Shown here piece after piece: positions 46,424-55,858 of a stretch of 64,000 nucleotides of DNA; position 1 is the stretch's first letter, and each line of letters begins with the position of its first letter. Location of the stretch: the NCBI RefSeq assembly GCF_900089755.1, contig NZ_FLOC01000008.1, positions 1 through 64,000 of the forward strand, read 5' to 3'. The position numbers and the translations under genes are program-made. Under the pieces are notes generated by a model. That model was given only the letters and a program-made list of their open reading frames with translations. It was not told the origin of the DNA and did not search any database. This stretch comes from Marinomonas aquimarina. GTDB lineage: Bacteria > Pseudomonadota > Gammaproteobacteria > Pseudomonadales > Marinomonadaceae.

Positions 46424-47130
46424 AAGCATTGCCACTTTTTATCCTAGGACTGCTGTCGAGCGCCTACTTACAGGCCAACAGCTTAAATCTAGACACTATT
46501 GACCTAGACAAAGCGCGTGCCTACCAAGCGTACGTGATGACCTTTGAATGGCCCCAGAGCGCCAGCTCTGAAGATGTTGAATACCAAGACATTTTCTCAC
46601 TGGAAGGCCTTAATCGCTTCGCGGTCAACTCAGGTGCGAGCGCGCCCAGCAGTGTGCCCAACCCGTTCGCCAAATTTCAGCGCACTTTTGCTAATCGCAC
46701 CAAGGTGCTCAGCAACAACTCTTGGACACTGATCTTCCCTGACACGGGGGCATCCATTTCAGAGCGTTTCCAAAGTGATGCGCAAGAAAATGGCTACGCC
46801 ACTTTTACTGGCCAAGTCACCTTTACACTGAACCGCTACCTAGAAAGCAACCTACGCTACCAGCATTATCAGTTTGGCCAACCTGCGGTTGCACAATCGA
46901 CTGAGCCGCCTTCGCAATACCCTGCAAGCGGCAGCACTGAAGCCCCCCAAGCGACTTATGCGCTGCAACAGAGCAACTGGGACGGCCCAACTCAGGTACT
47001 ATCGCTGCGTTTTCGCAACAAAACCGCGAGCCAAAAGCTGAACTATGTCGACCACCCTATCATAGGCACTCTGATTTATTTTGAACCACTGGATCTAGAG
47101 CAGGCCATTGACCTCGTCTCTGAGCGCTAA
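46420..47130 (+). CDS. CsiV-family exported protein
   Basis: A 236-residue exported protein with an N-terminal signal peptide (KALPLFILGLLSSAYLQANS; cleavage after QA near residue 20). It belongs to the CsiV-type family, found downstream of mfd in pseudomonads and relatives and named for a peptidoglycan-binding protein. The tail contains LSLRFRNKTASQKLNYVDHPIIG. The start is TTG, overlapping the mfd stop by 4 bases (TTGA), so expression depends on mfd. The function is not established. Confidence 0.78.
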   Translation: MKALPLFILGLLSSAYLQANSLNLDTIDLDKARAYQAYVMTFEWPQSASSEDVEYQDIFSLEGLNRFAVNSGASAPSSVPNPFAKFQRTFANRTKVLSNNSWTLIFPDTGASISERFQSDAQENGYATFTGQVTFTLNRYLESNLRYQHYQFGQPAVAQSTEPPSQYPASGSTEAPQATYALQQSNWDGPTQVLSLRFRNKTASQKLNYVDHPIIGTLIYFEPLDLEQAIDLVSER

Positions 47131-47156
47131 GCCAATATGCACTACCTTAGCGACAT

Positions 47157-47185
47157 AAAAAATCCCGCAGTCAGCGGGATTTTTT
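47157..47185. terminator. Bidirectional terminator, csiV-type gene / sohB
   Basis: AAAAAATCCCGC (47157-47168) and GCGGGATTTTTT (47174-47185), a perfect 12-bp stem with loop AGTCA, between converging genes. Confidence 0.93.
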
Positions 47186-47189
47186 GGTT

Positions 47190-48215
47190 TTAGAAGCCTC
47201 GATGATTCAGTACTTTGGAGAGCCACACGGTGGCTTTCTGTTCCAGCGCCGACAAGACACTTAAGCCAAGTCGTTCGGTGAGTGCTTTGGGCTCACGGAA
47301 ACTGACCTGCAAGACATCAAACTCTGCGTAAAATTGTTCCAGGTAGGTGTCACTGGTCATCACGGCATCCGCTAGCTTATTATCAAGCGCTTCCGTGCCA
47401 TACCAAGTTTCGCCGGTGGCAATGGCTTCTATGTCCAGTACGGGACGATTGTTCGAGACAAAGCGTTTAAACAGAGCGTGCGTGTCTTCCAAGTCTTGCT
47501 TAAACTTCTCGCGCCCTTCTTCAGTATTTTCACCTAGCATGGTCAAAGTGCGCTTATATTTGCCCGCGGTATGCAATTCCACATCGATGGTATTGCGCTC
47601 GAGCAAGCGGTGAATGTTTGGCACCTGCGCCACGACCCCAATCGAGCCCAAAATAGCAAACGGCGCAGCAACGATTTTATCTGCCACACAGGCCATCATA
47701 TAACCGCCACTGGCGGCCACCTTATCCACGGTCACCGTCAACGGAATGCCTTTATCACGAACACGCTGTAATTGGGATGCCGCCAAACCGTAGCCATGCA
47801 CCACCCCTCCAGGACTTTCCAAGCGCACCACGACTTCGTCATTTGCCGTTGCCACACTCAGCACCGCGGTGATTTCTTCACGTAGGGATTGCACCGCAGA
47901 AGCCTTAATATCACCATCAAAATCAAGCACATAGACCCGCTTTTTTACGTCGCCATGGTGAGCTTTTTTATGCTGTTCTTTCTTGTGCTTTTTTTCTTCC
48001 TTGTGCTGCTTCTTCAAGGTTTTCTTGTCGAATAGCTGCTTACTCAGCTCGCTTTTCATCGACTGGTAACCTTCATTCAATTTGGTAATCGATAAGTGGC
48101 CTGCTTTACGCTGCTTGTTCTTACCACTGGCAATTACCGAAAGGATTAACAGCACGATCAACGCCACACTTAACAGGCGTATTAAAAAACCTGCGTAATC
48201 TGCTAAAAACTCCAA
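47190..48215 (-). CDS. sohB: SohB family inner-membrane serine protease
   Basis: A 341-residue protein of the SppA/SohB clan S49. A membrane helix at residues 8-30 is followed by a highly charged region (KKTLKKQHKEEKKHKKEQ) and a ClpP-like protease domain with the catalytic serine in VAASGGYMMAC (S169) and lysine in AGKYKRTL (K221). RLESPGGVVHGYG is the substrate strand. The start is TTG with GGAG before it. It is likely periplasmic-facing; the exact substrates are unknown. Confidence 0.93.
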   Translation of the reverse strand: MEFLADYAGFLIRLLSVALIVLLILSVIASGKNKQRKAGHLSITKLNEGYQSMKSELSKQLFDKKTLKKQHKEEKKHKKEQHKKAHHGDVKKRVYVLDFDGDIKASAVQSLREEITAVLSVATANDEVVVRLESPGGVVHGYGLAASQLQRVRDKGIPLTVTVDKVAASGGYMMACVADKIVAAPFAILGSIGVVAQVPNIHRLLERNTIDVELHTAGKYKRTLTMLGENTEEGREKFKQDLEDTHALFKRFVSNNRPVLDIEAIATGETWYGTEALDNKLADAVMTSDTYLEQFYAEFDVLQVSFREPKALTERLGLSVLSALEQKATVWLSKVLNHRGF

Positions 48216-48395
48216 TGCCTACTCCTAAACTGCTTGCTCATATTAAAGTCTCAGAGCAATGATAATAGAGACAGTTACCCATATCACAATAGCTAATTGC
48301 CTTTTCCTTGATTATTTGTGTCGCGCTTTCACAACCATTTGCTTAGTATTTCTACTCTCGTCTAAGCATGCGACATATAGAAGGAGCGCATTGGA

Positions 48396-49901
48396 ATGAA
48401 AGCCTCACTATCCCAAGCTTTCGGCAATAACTTTTTAGGGACATCGCCACTTTGGTACAAGCAAACCATCATTGCTTTTTTAATCTTGAATCCCGTTATT
48501 CTCATGACCATGGGCCCCTTTCTCACAGGTTGGCTGCTGATCATTGAATTTATCTTCACCCTCGCCATGGCACTTAAATGCTACCCACTACAACCTGGCG
48601 GCTTACTGGCCATTGAAGCCGTCTTATTAGGCCTGACCACCAGCGCAGGCGTCTACCATGAGCTAGAAAGCAATATTGAAGTCATTCTATTGCTGATGTT
48701 TATGGTCGCTGGCATCTACTTTATGAAGGACATGCTGCTGTTTATTTTTAACAAGCTGCTGATCCGCATCCGCTCCAAGGTCGCCATCTCTTTAGTCTTT
48801 AGTTTTGCCGCCGCATTACTGTCCGCCTTTCTCGACGCCTTAACAGTGACGGCTGTTCTGATCAGTGTCAGCGTTGGCTTTTACTCGGTCTACCATAAGG
48901 TGGCCTCAGGCCAACCCAACAATAATAACCACGACCACAGTGGTGACGACCTTATTTTACCGGTCAACCAAGAAGACCTAGCGCAATTTAGGGCCTTTCT
49001 GCGCAGCCTATTAATGCATGGCGCCGTGGGGACCGCACTGGGCGGGGTCTGCACCCTGGTGGGCGAGCCGCAAAACCTGTTGATTGCCAAAGTCGCCGGC
49101 TGGGACTTCGCCGAGTTCTTTATACGCATCGCCCCTGTGTCCATGCCGGTGTTAGCGATGGGCTTGGTGACAGTGATTGTTCTCGAGAAGACTCGTTGGT
49201 TTGATTATGGTGCCAAACTGCCAGAAAACGTGCGCAACATCCTGAAAAGCTTTGCCGAAGAAGAAACCAGCGAGAGCTCGCCAAAGTACCGCGCTCAATT
49301 AGTAGTACAAGGGGTGGTCGCCATTGCCTTGGTGCTGTCATTGGCTTTTCACGTGGCCGAAGTCGGCTTGGTTGGCTTAATGGTTATCGTCTTGCTGACG
49401 GCCTTTAACGGCATCACGGACGAGCACCGCATTGGTCATGCCTTTGAAGAAGCGCTGCCTTTTACCGCGCTATTGGTGGTCTTTTTCAGTGTCGTGTCCG
49501 TGATTCATCAGCAACAGTTGTTTCAACCCTTTATCGACATCGTGTTACAACAGCCCCACGACGTGCAGCCGATTATGTTCTTCATTGCCAATGGTTTGTT
49601 GTCGGCCATCAGTGACAATGTCTTTGTCGCCACGGTTTACATCAGCGAGATCAAAGCAGCGCTCGACGCTGGTTTGATCGATCGCGAACATTTCAACTTA
49701 TTGGCGATCGCGGTGAACACAGGCACCAACCTGCCGAGTGTGGCGACACCGAATGGACAAGCGGCCTTCTTATTCCTACTCACCTCGGCCATTGCACCTT
49801 TATTGCGTTTGTCCTACGGCAAAATGGTCTGGATGGCGCTGCCCTACACCATCGTGCTGTCCGTCGTCGGTGGTCTTTGCGTGAATTTTTTGATGCGTTA
49901 A
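48396..49901 (+). CDS. nhaB: Na+/H+ antiporter NhaB
   Basis: A 501-residue inner-membrane protein with about 12 helices. NhaB exchanges sodium for protons and protects against sodium and alkaline stress. The start [20 protein letters not shown] matches E. coli NhaB, and [16 protein letters not shown] and [19 protein letters not shown] are signature segments. AAGGAG precedes the ATG. It makes functional sense beside a Na+-NQR cell: the pump expels Na+ and NhaB uses or balances the gradient. It stands alone between two terminators. Confidence 0.96.
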   Translation: MKASLSQAFGNNFLGTSPLWYKQTIIAFLILNPVILMTMGPFLTGWLLIIEFIFTLAMALKCYPLQPGGLLAIEAVLLGLTTSAGVYHELESNIEVILLLMFMVAGIYFMKDMLLFIFNKLLIRIRSKVAISLVFSFAAALLSAFLDALTVTAVLISVSVGFYSVYHKVASGQPNNNNHDHSGDDLILPVNQEDLAQFRAFLRSLLMHGAVGTALGGVCTLVGEPQNLLIAKVAGWDFAEFFIRIAPVSMPVLAMGLVTVIVLEKTRWFDYGAKLPENVRNILKSFAEEETSESSPKYRAQLVVQGVVAIALVLSLAFHVAEVGLVGLMVIVLLTAFNGITDEHRIGHAFEEALPFTALLVVFFSVVSVIHQQQLFQPFIDIVLQQPHDVQPIMFFIANGLLSAISDNVFVATVYISEIKAALDAGLIDREHFNLLAIAVNTGTNLPSVATPNGQAAFLFLLTSAIAPLLRLSYGKMVWMALPYTIVLSVVGGLCVNFLMR

Positions 49902-49920
49902 CACACCATCCAGCCCAAAA

Positions 49921-49952
49921 AAAACGCCAAGCAAACCTCTGCTTGGCGTTTT
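49921..49952. terminator. Bidirectional terminator, nhaB / dnaQ
   Basis: AAAACGCCAAGCA (49921-49933) and TGCTTGGCGTTTT (49940-49952) form a perfect 13-bp stem with loop AACCTC. Confidence 0.93.
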
Positions 49953-49987
49953 CACTGATGGTTTACAAACAGTTATTGGTCACGACT

Positions 49988-50722
49988 TTATTCAGAGGCT
50001 TCTGCCAGCTCAGGGTTATCCAGCTTGCGCCACAGGGATAAACCTGATTTTTTATCGATTAAATCCAAGCGTTCATTGTGGCTTTCAAGCTCTGTGCCAT
50101 TGGCTTTGAGCACTTTCAAACGTGGGCGATCTGCCGCAATACGGCGAATCGCTGTGCGATCTTCCTCTCCCTCGTCGCCATCACCACCAAAACCACCCAT
50201 GGTGATCTGACCACCGGTCATCAGCAGATAGACGTCCGCAAGGATCTCCGAGTCCAATAAGGCGCCGTGCAGTTCACGGTGGGAGTTATCAATACCGTAA
50301 CGACGACATAGAGCATCTAGGTTGTTTTTCTGCCCTGGGTGCTTACGACGCGCGTAGACCAAGCTATCAAAAACGGTGCAGACATCGGCTACTTTCGGGA
50401 AGTTGCCCACCATCGAGAACTCGTGATCAATAAAGCCCACGTCGAAGGGCGCATTATGGATGATCAATTCAGCGCCTTCGATAAAATCTAGGAACTCCTG
50501 CGCCACCGCAGCGAATTTCGGCTTGTCCGCTAGAAACTCATTACTGATGCCGTGGACATTGAAAGCTTCTTCTTCCACTTCACGTTCAGGGTTAATGTAG
50601 ACGTGAAAATGGCGCTTGGTCAGCTTACGCCCCACCATTTCAACACAACCGATTTCAATGATACGGTGACCCTGTTTCGGGTCGATACCGGTTGTTTCCG
50701 TATCTAGAACAACTTGTCTCAT
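49988..50722 (-). CDS. dnaQ: DNA polymerase III epsilon subunit
   Basis: A 244-residue 3'-5' proofreading exonuclease of the replicase. Exo I is [10 protein letters not shown] (D7, E9), Exo II is in [13 protein letters not shown], Exo III in [14 protein letters not shown]. The C-terminal tail (residues 190-244) binds alpha. It overlaps rnhA by 4 bases, as the E. coli dnaQ/rnhA pair is divergent there but here both genes read in the same direction. Confidence 0.97.
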   Translation of the reverse strand: MRQVVLDTETTGIDPKQGHRIIEIGCVEMVGRKLTKRHFHVYINPEREVEEEAFNVHGISNEFLADKPKFAAVAQEFLDFIEGAELIIHNAPFDVGFIDHEFSMVGNFPKVADVCTVFDSLVYARRKHPGQKNNLDALCRRYGIDNSHRELHGALLDSEILADVYLLMTGGQITMGGFGGDGDEGEEDRTAIRRIAADRPRLKVLKANGTELESHNERLDLIDKKSGLSLWRKLDNPELAEASE

Positions 50723-51162
50723 GCACGCGCTCTCAATTCTTCAATGCCTTGATTGGCCAACTCATCGGCGATTTCATTGCCTTCAATCCCCGCATGACCT
50801 TTGACCCAATGCCATTCCACCTGATGTTTTTGACACATTTCATCAAGCTGCTGCCACAGATCTTGGTTCTTAACCGGTTGCTTGGAGGCGGTCTTCCAGC
50901 CTTTACGCTTCCAGCCTGCCAGCCACTCAGTAATGCCTTTCTGCACATAGGAAGAGTCGGTGTACAAAGCCACCTGACAAGGCTCTTTTAACGCTTTTAA
51001 CCCTTCAATCGCCCCCATCAATTCCATGCGGTTATTGGTGGTATCGTGCTCACCACCACACAATCGTTTTTCGTGGGGACCGAACGTTAGCCAAGCGCCC
51101 CAACCGCCTATGCCAGGATTGCCTTTGCATGCGCCGTCGGTATAGAGCGTCACTTCTTTCAT
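50719..51162 (-). CDS. rnhA: Ribonuclease HI
   Basis: A 147-residue RNase H that cuts the RNA of RNA-DNA hybrids. Catalytic D9, E47, D69 and D133 with H123 are all present ([31 protein letters not shown]). Length is normal. It is followed by dnaQ with a 4-base overlap and preceded by a yafS-like gene with a 4-bp gap, so the three form one operon. Confidence 0.98.
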   Translation of the reverse strand: MKEVTLYTDGACKGNPGIGGWGAWLTFGPHEKRLCGGEHDTTNNRMELMGAIEGLKALKEPCQVALYTDSSYVQKGITEWLAGWKRKGWKTASKQPVKNQDLWQQLDEMCQKHQVEWHWVKGHAGIEGNEIADELANQGIEELRARA

Positions 51163-51166
51163 TAAA

Positions 51167-51904
51167 TTACTTAATCTCTTTGATGGTCGGTTTGGTTAAT
51201 GGCGGCACCCGTACCTTGCTTGGCTTCCAGCGTGGTTTCAATGGGATATAGCGACGCGTCTGTTTCGTGACCGTCATGATATACACCCCACCCAGTGGCA
51301 GCTTCAGGGCTTTGATGCCATGACCAAGCCAATGGCTACGTTGACGCCATTTGTCGGATTTAAACGGCATATCGTAATCAATAAACTCAATATTTTCGAG
51401 TGTTAATCCCGCAACTTTGAGCCAGTCCTCTAAACGCCGGTGGGAAATAAAGCGCGCTGACCAAGGCGCCCGCACACGTTTTGAGCAACAGTGGCGTATG
51501 CCCCAGAAACTGAAGGGGTTAAAACCAACAATGATTAACTTGCCGCTGGGCAGCAACACACGCGCCACCTCATACAGGTCACGATGGGGATCCTCGGATA
51601 AGTCTAGGGTATGGTGCAAAACAAGCGCATCAATGCCATCCGATTCCAGCGGCAGCTCACTCATATTGGCCACGACTGTGGTGTGACTGGCCCCTAACTC
51701 AAGCACCGGCGACAACGAAATGGTTTCACGCATACGGTGGTTATGAAACGCCAGCTCGCCCAGTGGAGATTGCTGCACCAGATAGTAGCCCACCAAATTA
51801 TCAAGCGCTCGCTCAATGTGATCATGCTCTTCATTTAACAAGCGCTGACCCAATTCGGTGTTGTACCAATCTTGGAATAATTGTCTTGATTGGTTATCCA
51901 ACAT
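51167..51904 (-). CDS. YafS-like methyltransferase-fold protein
   Basis: A 245-residue protein of the YafS family, in the same gene neighbourhood as in E. coli (between gloB and rnhA). The strongest match is the stretch [19 protein letters not shown] followed by [16 protein letters not shown] and [10 protein letters not shown]. The usual SAM-binding glycine motif (E/DxGxGxG) is not visible here; E. coli YafS also lacks a clear one, so binding may be altered. Divergent from gloB with an 85-bp gap. The function is unknown. Confidence 0.82.
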   Translation of the reverse strand: MLDNQSRQLFQDWYNTELGQRLLNEEHDHIERALDNLVGYYLVQQSPLGELAFHNHRMRETISLSPVLELGASHTTVVANMSELPLESDGIDALVLHHTLDLSEDPHRDLYEVARVLLPSGKLIIVGFNPFSFWGIRHCCSKRVRAPWSARFISHRRLEDWLKVAGLTLENIEFIDYDMPFKSDKWRQRSHWLGHGIKALKLPLGGVYIMTVTKQTRRYIPLKPRWKPSKVRVPPLTKPTIKEIK

Positions 51905-51989
51905 ACAATGCTCTCTTTCGTAAGCTAACCAGATACCTATTTATTGGTATAGGGTCTATTCATCAATATTTAAACATAACGTTGGGCAT

Positions 51990-52769
51990 ATGACATTTTT
52001 TCCGTTACCCGCATTTAATGACAACTATATCTGGATCACGAATGACGCTACGCAAAAAACCATATGGGCAGTCGACCCAGGCGACGCTCAAGTCGTACTG
52101 GATTATTGCCAGAACCAACACGTCACGCTTGCCGGTATTTTGCTAACGCATCACCACAAAGATCATACTGGCGGCGTCCCTGAACTCAGCGCGCGCTTTA
52201 ATTGCCCTGTTTATGGCCCTGCTTCGCTCAGCCCCGAGCTGGTCACCCACCCGTTAACACAAGGTGACAGTGTCATGGTTGGGCAAACAGAGTTTATGGT
52301 GCTAGAGACCCCAGGGCACACCCTAGATCACTTGTGTTACTTTGCTGAGGCAGAACAACAAGACCCGATCTTATTGTGTGGTGATACCTTGTTCCGTGGT
52401 GGATGTGGTCGATTATTTGAAGGCAGTCCAGCGCAGATGCTGAACGCCATGACGCGACTGCGTGAACTTCCACAGAACACACAGGTCTATTGCACGCACG
52501 AATATACGCTTGCCAATTATCGCTTTGCATTAGCCATTGATGGCCATAACGCAGCGCTAATCGCAGCCAACAACGAAGCACAAGCCCTTCGTGATCAAAA
52601 TATCCCAACAATACCTTCAAGTATTGCACTGGAAACACAAACTAACCCTTTCATGCGTTTTGACTGGCAAGAAGTAGTCGTAGGTGCGGCCGCCCTTCTA
52701 AACGAGCAACCCGCGCAAGATTTGATCAACGGATTCGCGCAGATCCGCCGTGCAAAGGACGCCTTTTAG
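51990..52769 (+). CDS. gloB: Hydroxyacylglutathione hydrolase (glyoxalase II)
   Basis: A 259-residue metallo-beta-lactamase-fold enzyme that hydrolyses S-lactoylglutathione from methylglyoxal detoxification to lactate and glutathione. The dinuclear metal site is THHHKDHTGG with H54, H56, D58 and H59. Further ligands are in TPGHTLDH, GDTLFRGGCGR and THEYTLAN. The C-terminal part binds glutathione. Followed by mltD, 26 bp or more later depending on its start. Confidence 0.96.
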   Translation: MTFFPLPAFNDNYIWITNDATQKTIWAVDPGDAQVVLDYCQNQHVTLAGILLTHHHKDHTGGVPELSARFNCPVYGPASLSPELVTHPLTQGDSVMVGQTEFMVLETPGHTLDHLCYFAEAEQQDPILLCGDTLFRGGCGRLFEGSPAQMLNAMTRLRELPQNTQVYCTHEYTLANYRFALAIDGHNAALIAANNEAQALRDQNIPTIPSSIALETQTNPFMRFDWQEVVVGAAALLNEQPAQDLINGFAQIRRAKDAF

Positions 52770-52828
52770 TTGACCTCTATAGGCCAATCCTTAGAATGCA
52801 GGCAAATATATATAACTATGTGAGCAGA

Positions 52829-54475
52829 ATGACTAGAAACTTACTCATCGCCCTACTTGCGGGCAGCATCCTAACTGGCTGTCAGTCTTTGACACAACAA
52901 CCAGCGGATATTGCTGAAATCGACGCTGAGAACGAGGCCATTGGCGCTCCGGAAGCCGACGCCAATGGCGTCGACTTTATTGATACAGTCAAACCTGTTC
53001 GACCAGACGATGCCAAACTCATGGCAAAGAAAAGCGCAGACACGCTAGATGCTAACCTGTCAGAGGAAGACCTTTGGGAGCGCATCCGTGCAGGCTACCA
53101 GCTTAATCTAAACATTGACCAGCCACGTTTGAAGTCGCAGCTACGCTGGTTCAGCACCCACCTTTCTTACCTAGATCGTGTATCAAAACGTGGCGAACGC
53201 TACTTGCACTACATTGTCGAAGAACTTGAGAAAGCCGACATGCCACTTGAGATTGCACTGTTGCCAATCGTAGAAAGTGGCTTTGACCCATTTGGTTACA
53301 GCCATGGACGCGCCTCAGGGCCTTGGCAGTTCATCCCTTCTACAGGGCAGATGTACGGTCTTGAGCAAACTTGGTGGTTAGATGGTCGTCGTGACATCAA
53401 ACTCTCTACTCAAGCAGCGATCACCTACCTAACTCGTCTTAATAAGATGTTTGATGGTGATTGGTTACACGCACTAGCGGCCTACAACTCTGGTGAAGGC
53501 ACTGTGATGCGCGCCATTCGCAAGAATAAAAAAGCCGGGAAACCTACCGACTTTTGGAACCTAGACCTACCAGCGGAAACCCGCGCCTACGTACCAAAAT
53601 TGCTAGCATTAGCGAAGATCATGAAAGATCCCGCTAAATACGACTACGAAAATTACTTTATCGCTAACCAACCCTACTTCGAAGAAGTCAACACTGGTGG
53701 CCAAATCGACCTCGCTCAAGCGGCTGAAATGGCGGACGTAAGCATCGACGAAATCTACCTGCTTAACCCAGCTTACAACCAATGGGCAACCTCACCTGAT
53801 GGCCCGCACAAGTTACTTGTGCCAGTCGACTCGGCTGATGCCTTTCGCACTAAGTTAGCGACCTTACCCCCGAAAGAGCGCGTGACTTGGGTCCGTTATA
53901 CGGTGCAAGCAGGCGATAACCTAGGTGCAGTAGCACGTGATCACAACACTACCGTCGCAGTACTGCAGGACATCAACAAGATCTCCAGCAGCTTCATCCG
54001 AGTCGGTCAACAGTTGATGATCCCAGTAGCCGGACAAAGTGCGGCTAGCTACACACTCAGCTCGCATCAGCGTCTACTTAAAAAGCAGTCACGCTCGCCA
54101 AGCTCAAACCGAATTAAGGTCAACTACACGGTTGAGAGCGGCGACAGTTTGTGGAGCATTGCTCAGAAATACAACACTAACACGAAAACGTTAGCGCGCT
54201 GGAACAGCATGGGCCTTGGCGACCCTCTTCACCCAGGCAAGAAACTGGCCGTTTGGATGAAGCCTGAGTCTGGCAAGAGCAGTCAGCGTAATGCTCGCTC
54301 GGTGGTCAAACGTGTGGTCTACACCATCCGTTCTGGTGACTCCCTAGCGGTGGTAGCGAATAAGTTCAACGTCAGTGTCAATGAGATTCGCAAATGGAAC
54401 CCAAAAGTTGGCAGTAAGAAATACGTACAACCGGGCGACAAAGTGACCTTACTTGTGAATGTGGTGGGTGGCTAA
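52829..54475 (+). CDS. mltD: Membrane-bound lytic murein transglycosylase D
   Basis: A 548-residue lipoprotein that cleaves peptidoglycan glycan strands. The lipobox is LLAGSILTGC (Cys 18 from the ATG at 52829; another ATG lies at 52796). The SLT domain has PIVESGFDPFGYSHGRASG with the catalytic glutamate, then three LysM repeats near the C-terminus (VRYTVQAGDNLG, VNYTVESGDSLW and VVYTIRSGDSLA). Three LysM domains is usual for longer MltD proteins. It follows gloB, as in E. coli. Confidence 0.95.
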   Translation: MTRNLLIALLAGSILTGCQSLTQQPADIAEIDAENEAIGAPEADANGVDFIDTVKPVRPDDAKLMAKKSADTLDANLSEEDLWERIRAGYQLNLNIDQPRLKSQLRWFSTHLSYLDRVSKRGERYLHYIVEELEKADMPLEIALLPIVESGFDPFGYSHGRASGPWQFIPSTGQMYGLEQTWWLDGRRDIKLSTQAAITYLTRLNKMFDGDWLHALAAYNSGEGTVMRAIRKNKKAGKPTDFWNLDLPAETRAYVPKLLALAKIMKDPAKYDYENYFIANQPYFEEVNTGGQIDLAQAAEMADVSIDEIYLLNPAYNQWATSPDGPHKLLVPVDSADAFRTKLATLPPKERVTWVRYTVQAGDNLGAVARDHNTTVAVLQDINKISSSFIRVGQQLMIPVAGQSAASYTLSSHQRLLKKQSRSPSSNRIKVNYTVESGDSLWSIAQKYNTNTKTLARWNSMGLGDPLHPGKKLAVWMKPESGKSSQRNARSVVKRVVYTIRSGDSLAVVANKFNVSVNEIRKWNPKVGSKKYVQPGDKVTLLVNVVGG

Positions 54476-54499
54476 ACCCACCACTGAGCATTAAACATT

Positions 54500-54526
54500 A
54501 AAAAAGAGGCCCATGGCCTCTTTTTT
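54500..54526. terminator. Bidirectional terminator, mltD / ppnP
   Basis: GAGGCC (54506-54511) and GGCCTC (54515-54520) with loop CAT, flanked by six A and six T. Both converging genes end nearby. Confidence 0.92.
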
Positions 54527-54550
54527 AATGCACGAGAAATCATCAAACGA

Positions 54551-54835
54551 TTATTCGTAACGACACAAGTAAGCTGTGATTTCGGTTACTTTCACGCCAA
54601 ACTTCTGGTTTGCTTCAACGATAAAGGTTTCGCCTTTTGCGAACGTTTTCCACTCTGTTTCACCTGGCAGCAAAACCGTTAGATAACCGGACACTACGGT
54701 CATGTATTCGCGCTGCGATGTACCGAACTCATAGTCACCGATGCTCATCACACCCACGGTCGAGGTACCTTCTGCGTTTTCTAGGGCAATCGACTTCACG
54801 GCATCATCAAAATAGCTATTTACTTGTAGAGACAT
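54551..54835 (-). CDS. ppnP: Pyrimidine/purine nucleoside phosphorylase PpnP
   Basis: A 94-residue cupin-fold protein (formerly YaiE, DUF1255). It phosphorolyses nucleosides to bases and ribose 1-phosphate. Signature stretches are [38 protein letters not shown] and [13 protein letters not shown]. The start [11 protein letters not shown] at 54835 matches the family; a frame from 54856 lacks a site. The start has only a weak ribosome-binding site. Confidence 0.93.
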   Translation of the reverse strand: MSLQVNSYFDDAVKSIALENAEGTSTVGVMSIGDYEFGTSQREYMTVVSGYLTVLLPGETEWKTFAKGETFIVEANQKFGVKVTEITAYLCRYE

Positions 54836-54900
54836 AAACACACTCACTGTGGTCAAACACGGCTAACCTGCAGCTAGCCAACTTTAAAATGGCTGAGGAC

Positions 54901-55788
54901 TCAACCATCATTCATTTCTTCAATGATCCATTCTTTAAACGCCGCCATGGCAGGCGTCAAAGCACGTTTCTTTTCAAATACTAGGTAAAAGGAGCGATTG
55001 GTATCCAATTGTTTATCGAACAGCACCTGCAGTTGACCCGATTCAATCTCAGGTGTCACCAAGCTGACATCCGCCAGTGCAATCCCTAACCCCTGTGCCG
55101 CCGCGCCAGCCGTTAGAGAGCCGCTGGAGAACATCAATCCACGGCGAAATACCTTCGGATCAAGATCATTTTGCACCAACCAATCGTGCCATTCATCGCT
55201 GCGCTTACTGACGTGCAATAGCGGGTATAAACGCATGTCTTCTGGCTCATTAATCGGTTGGCCAGGTTTAATTAACTTTGGCGAACAGACTGGAGCCAAA
55301 CGAATCGGACGCAAATAGTGGGCTTCCACATCGGACCACTCACCGTTACCAAAATATACCGCCATATCGATCTCCCCCAAGGAGAAGTCAATCAAGCCCA
55401 TGGAGGAACGAATTTCAATCTCGATGTCTGGGTAACGGGCTTGGAAGCGCTCCATGCGCGGCATCAACCAACGCGTTAAGAACGATGGTGCCACTGCTAG
55501 TTTTAGCGAGCCCGCATGCTGGGCACTCTTTAAGTCGGCGGTTGCCTGTTCTAATTGTTGAAAAATTTGTTTGATCGGCTTGATGTAATTTTCGCCGGCC
55601 TCGGTTAACACCACTTTGCGCTTGGTTCGTCGAAACAGCTCGATGCCTAAAAAGCTTTCCAATCCCTTTATCTGATGGCTAATCGCCGAAGGGGTGACAT
55701 TCAGCTCTTGGGCGGCCTTGTTAAAACTTCCATGACGCGCCGCGGACTCAAAACACTTTAATGAATTTAGAGGCGGTAATCTGTTAAT
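54901..55788 (-). CDS. GcvA-like LysR regulator with apparent ATT start
   Basis: A LysR regulator of the GcvA-like group, 295 residues if it begins at ATT (55786-55788). The frame before the first TTG at 55662 is open and encodes NRLPPLNSLKCFESAARHGS then VTPSAISHQIKGLE, the complete family helix-turn-helix. An in-frame TGA lies two codons upstream of the ATT, and no ATG, GTG or TTG occurs in between. GGAG sits eight bases before the ATT. Without this start the protein would lose its DNA-binding domain. The effector domain is complete. Either AUU is used, as in infC, or the start codon has mutated. The next gene downstream is ppnP. Confidence 0.75.
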   Translation of the reverse strand: MNRLPPLNSLKCFESAARHGSFNKAAQELNVTPSAISHQIKGLESFLGIELFRRTKRKVVLTEAGENYIKPIKQIFQQLEQATADLKSAQHAGSLKLAVAPSFLTRWLMPRMERFQARYPDIEIEIRSSMGLIDFSLGEIDMAVYFGNGEWSDVEAHYLRPIRLAPVCSPKLIKPGQPINEPEDMRLYPLLHVSKRSDEWHDWLVQNDLDPKVFRRGLMFSSGSLTAGAAAQGLGIALADVSLVTPEIESGQLQVLFDKQLDTNRSFYLVFEKKRALTPAMAAFKEWIIEEMNDG

Positions 55789-55811
55789 AGGTCACACTCC
55801 AACTCTTACAA

Positions 55812-55828
55812 GCGCCCTATTAGGGCGC
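55812..55828 (-). terminator. Short GC hairpin after the helicase gene
   Basis: GCGCCCT (55812-55818) and AGGGCGC (55822-55828) pair perfectly, 30 bp after the helicase stop on the minus strand. On that strand it is followed by TTGTAAG, without a T-run, so it is a weak terminator at best. It lies just upstream of the LysR gene's ribosome-binding site. Confidence 0.4.
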
Positions 55829-55858
55829 AAACATGATGCCAAAGCCGTCGCTCAAACC

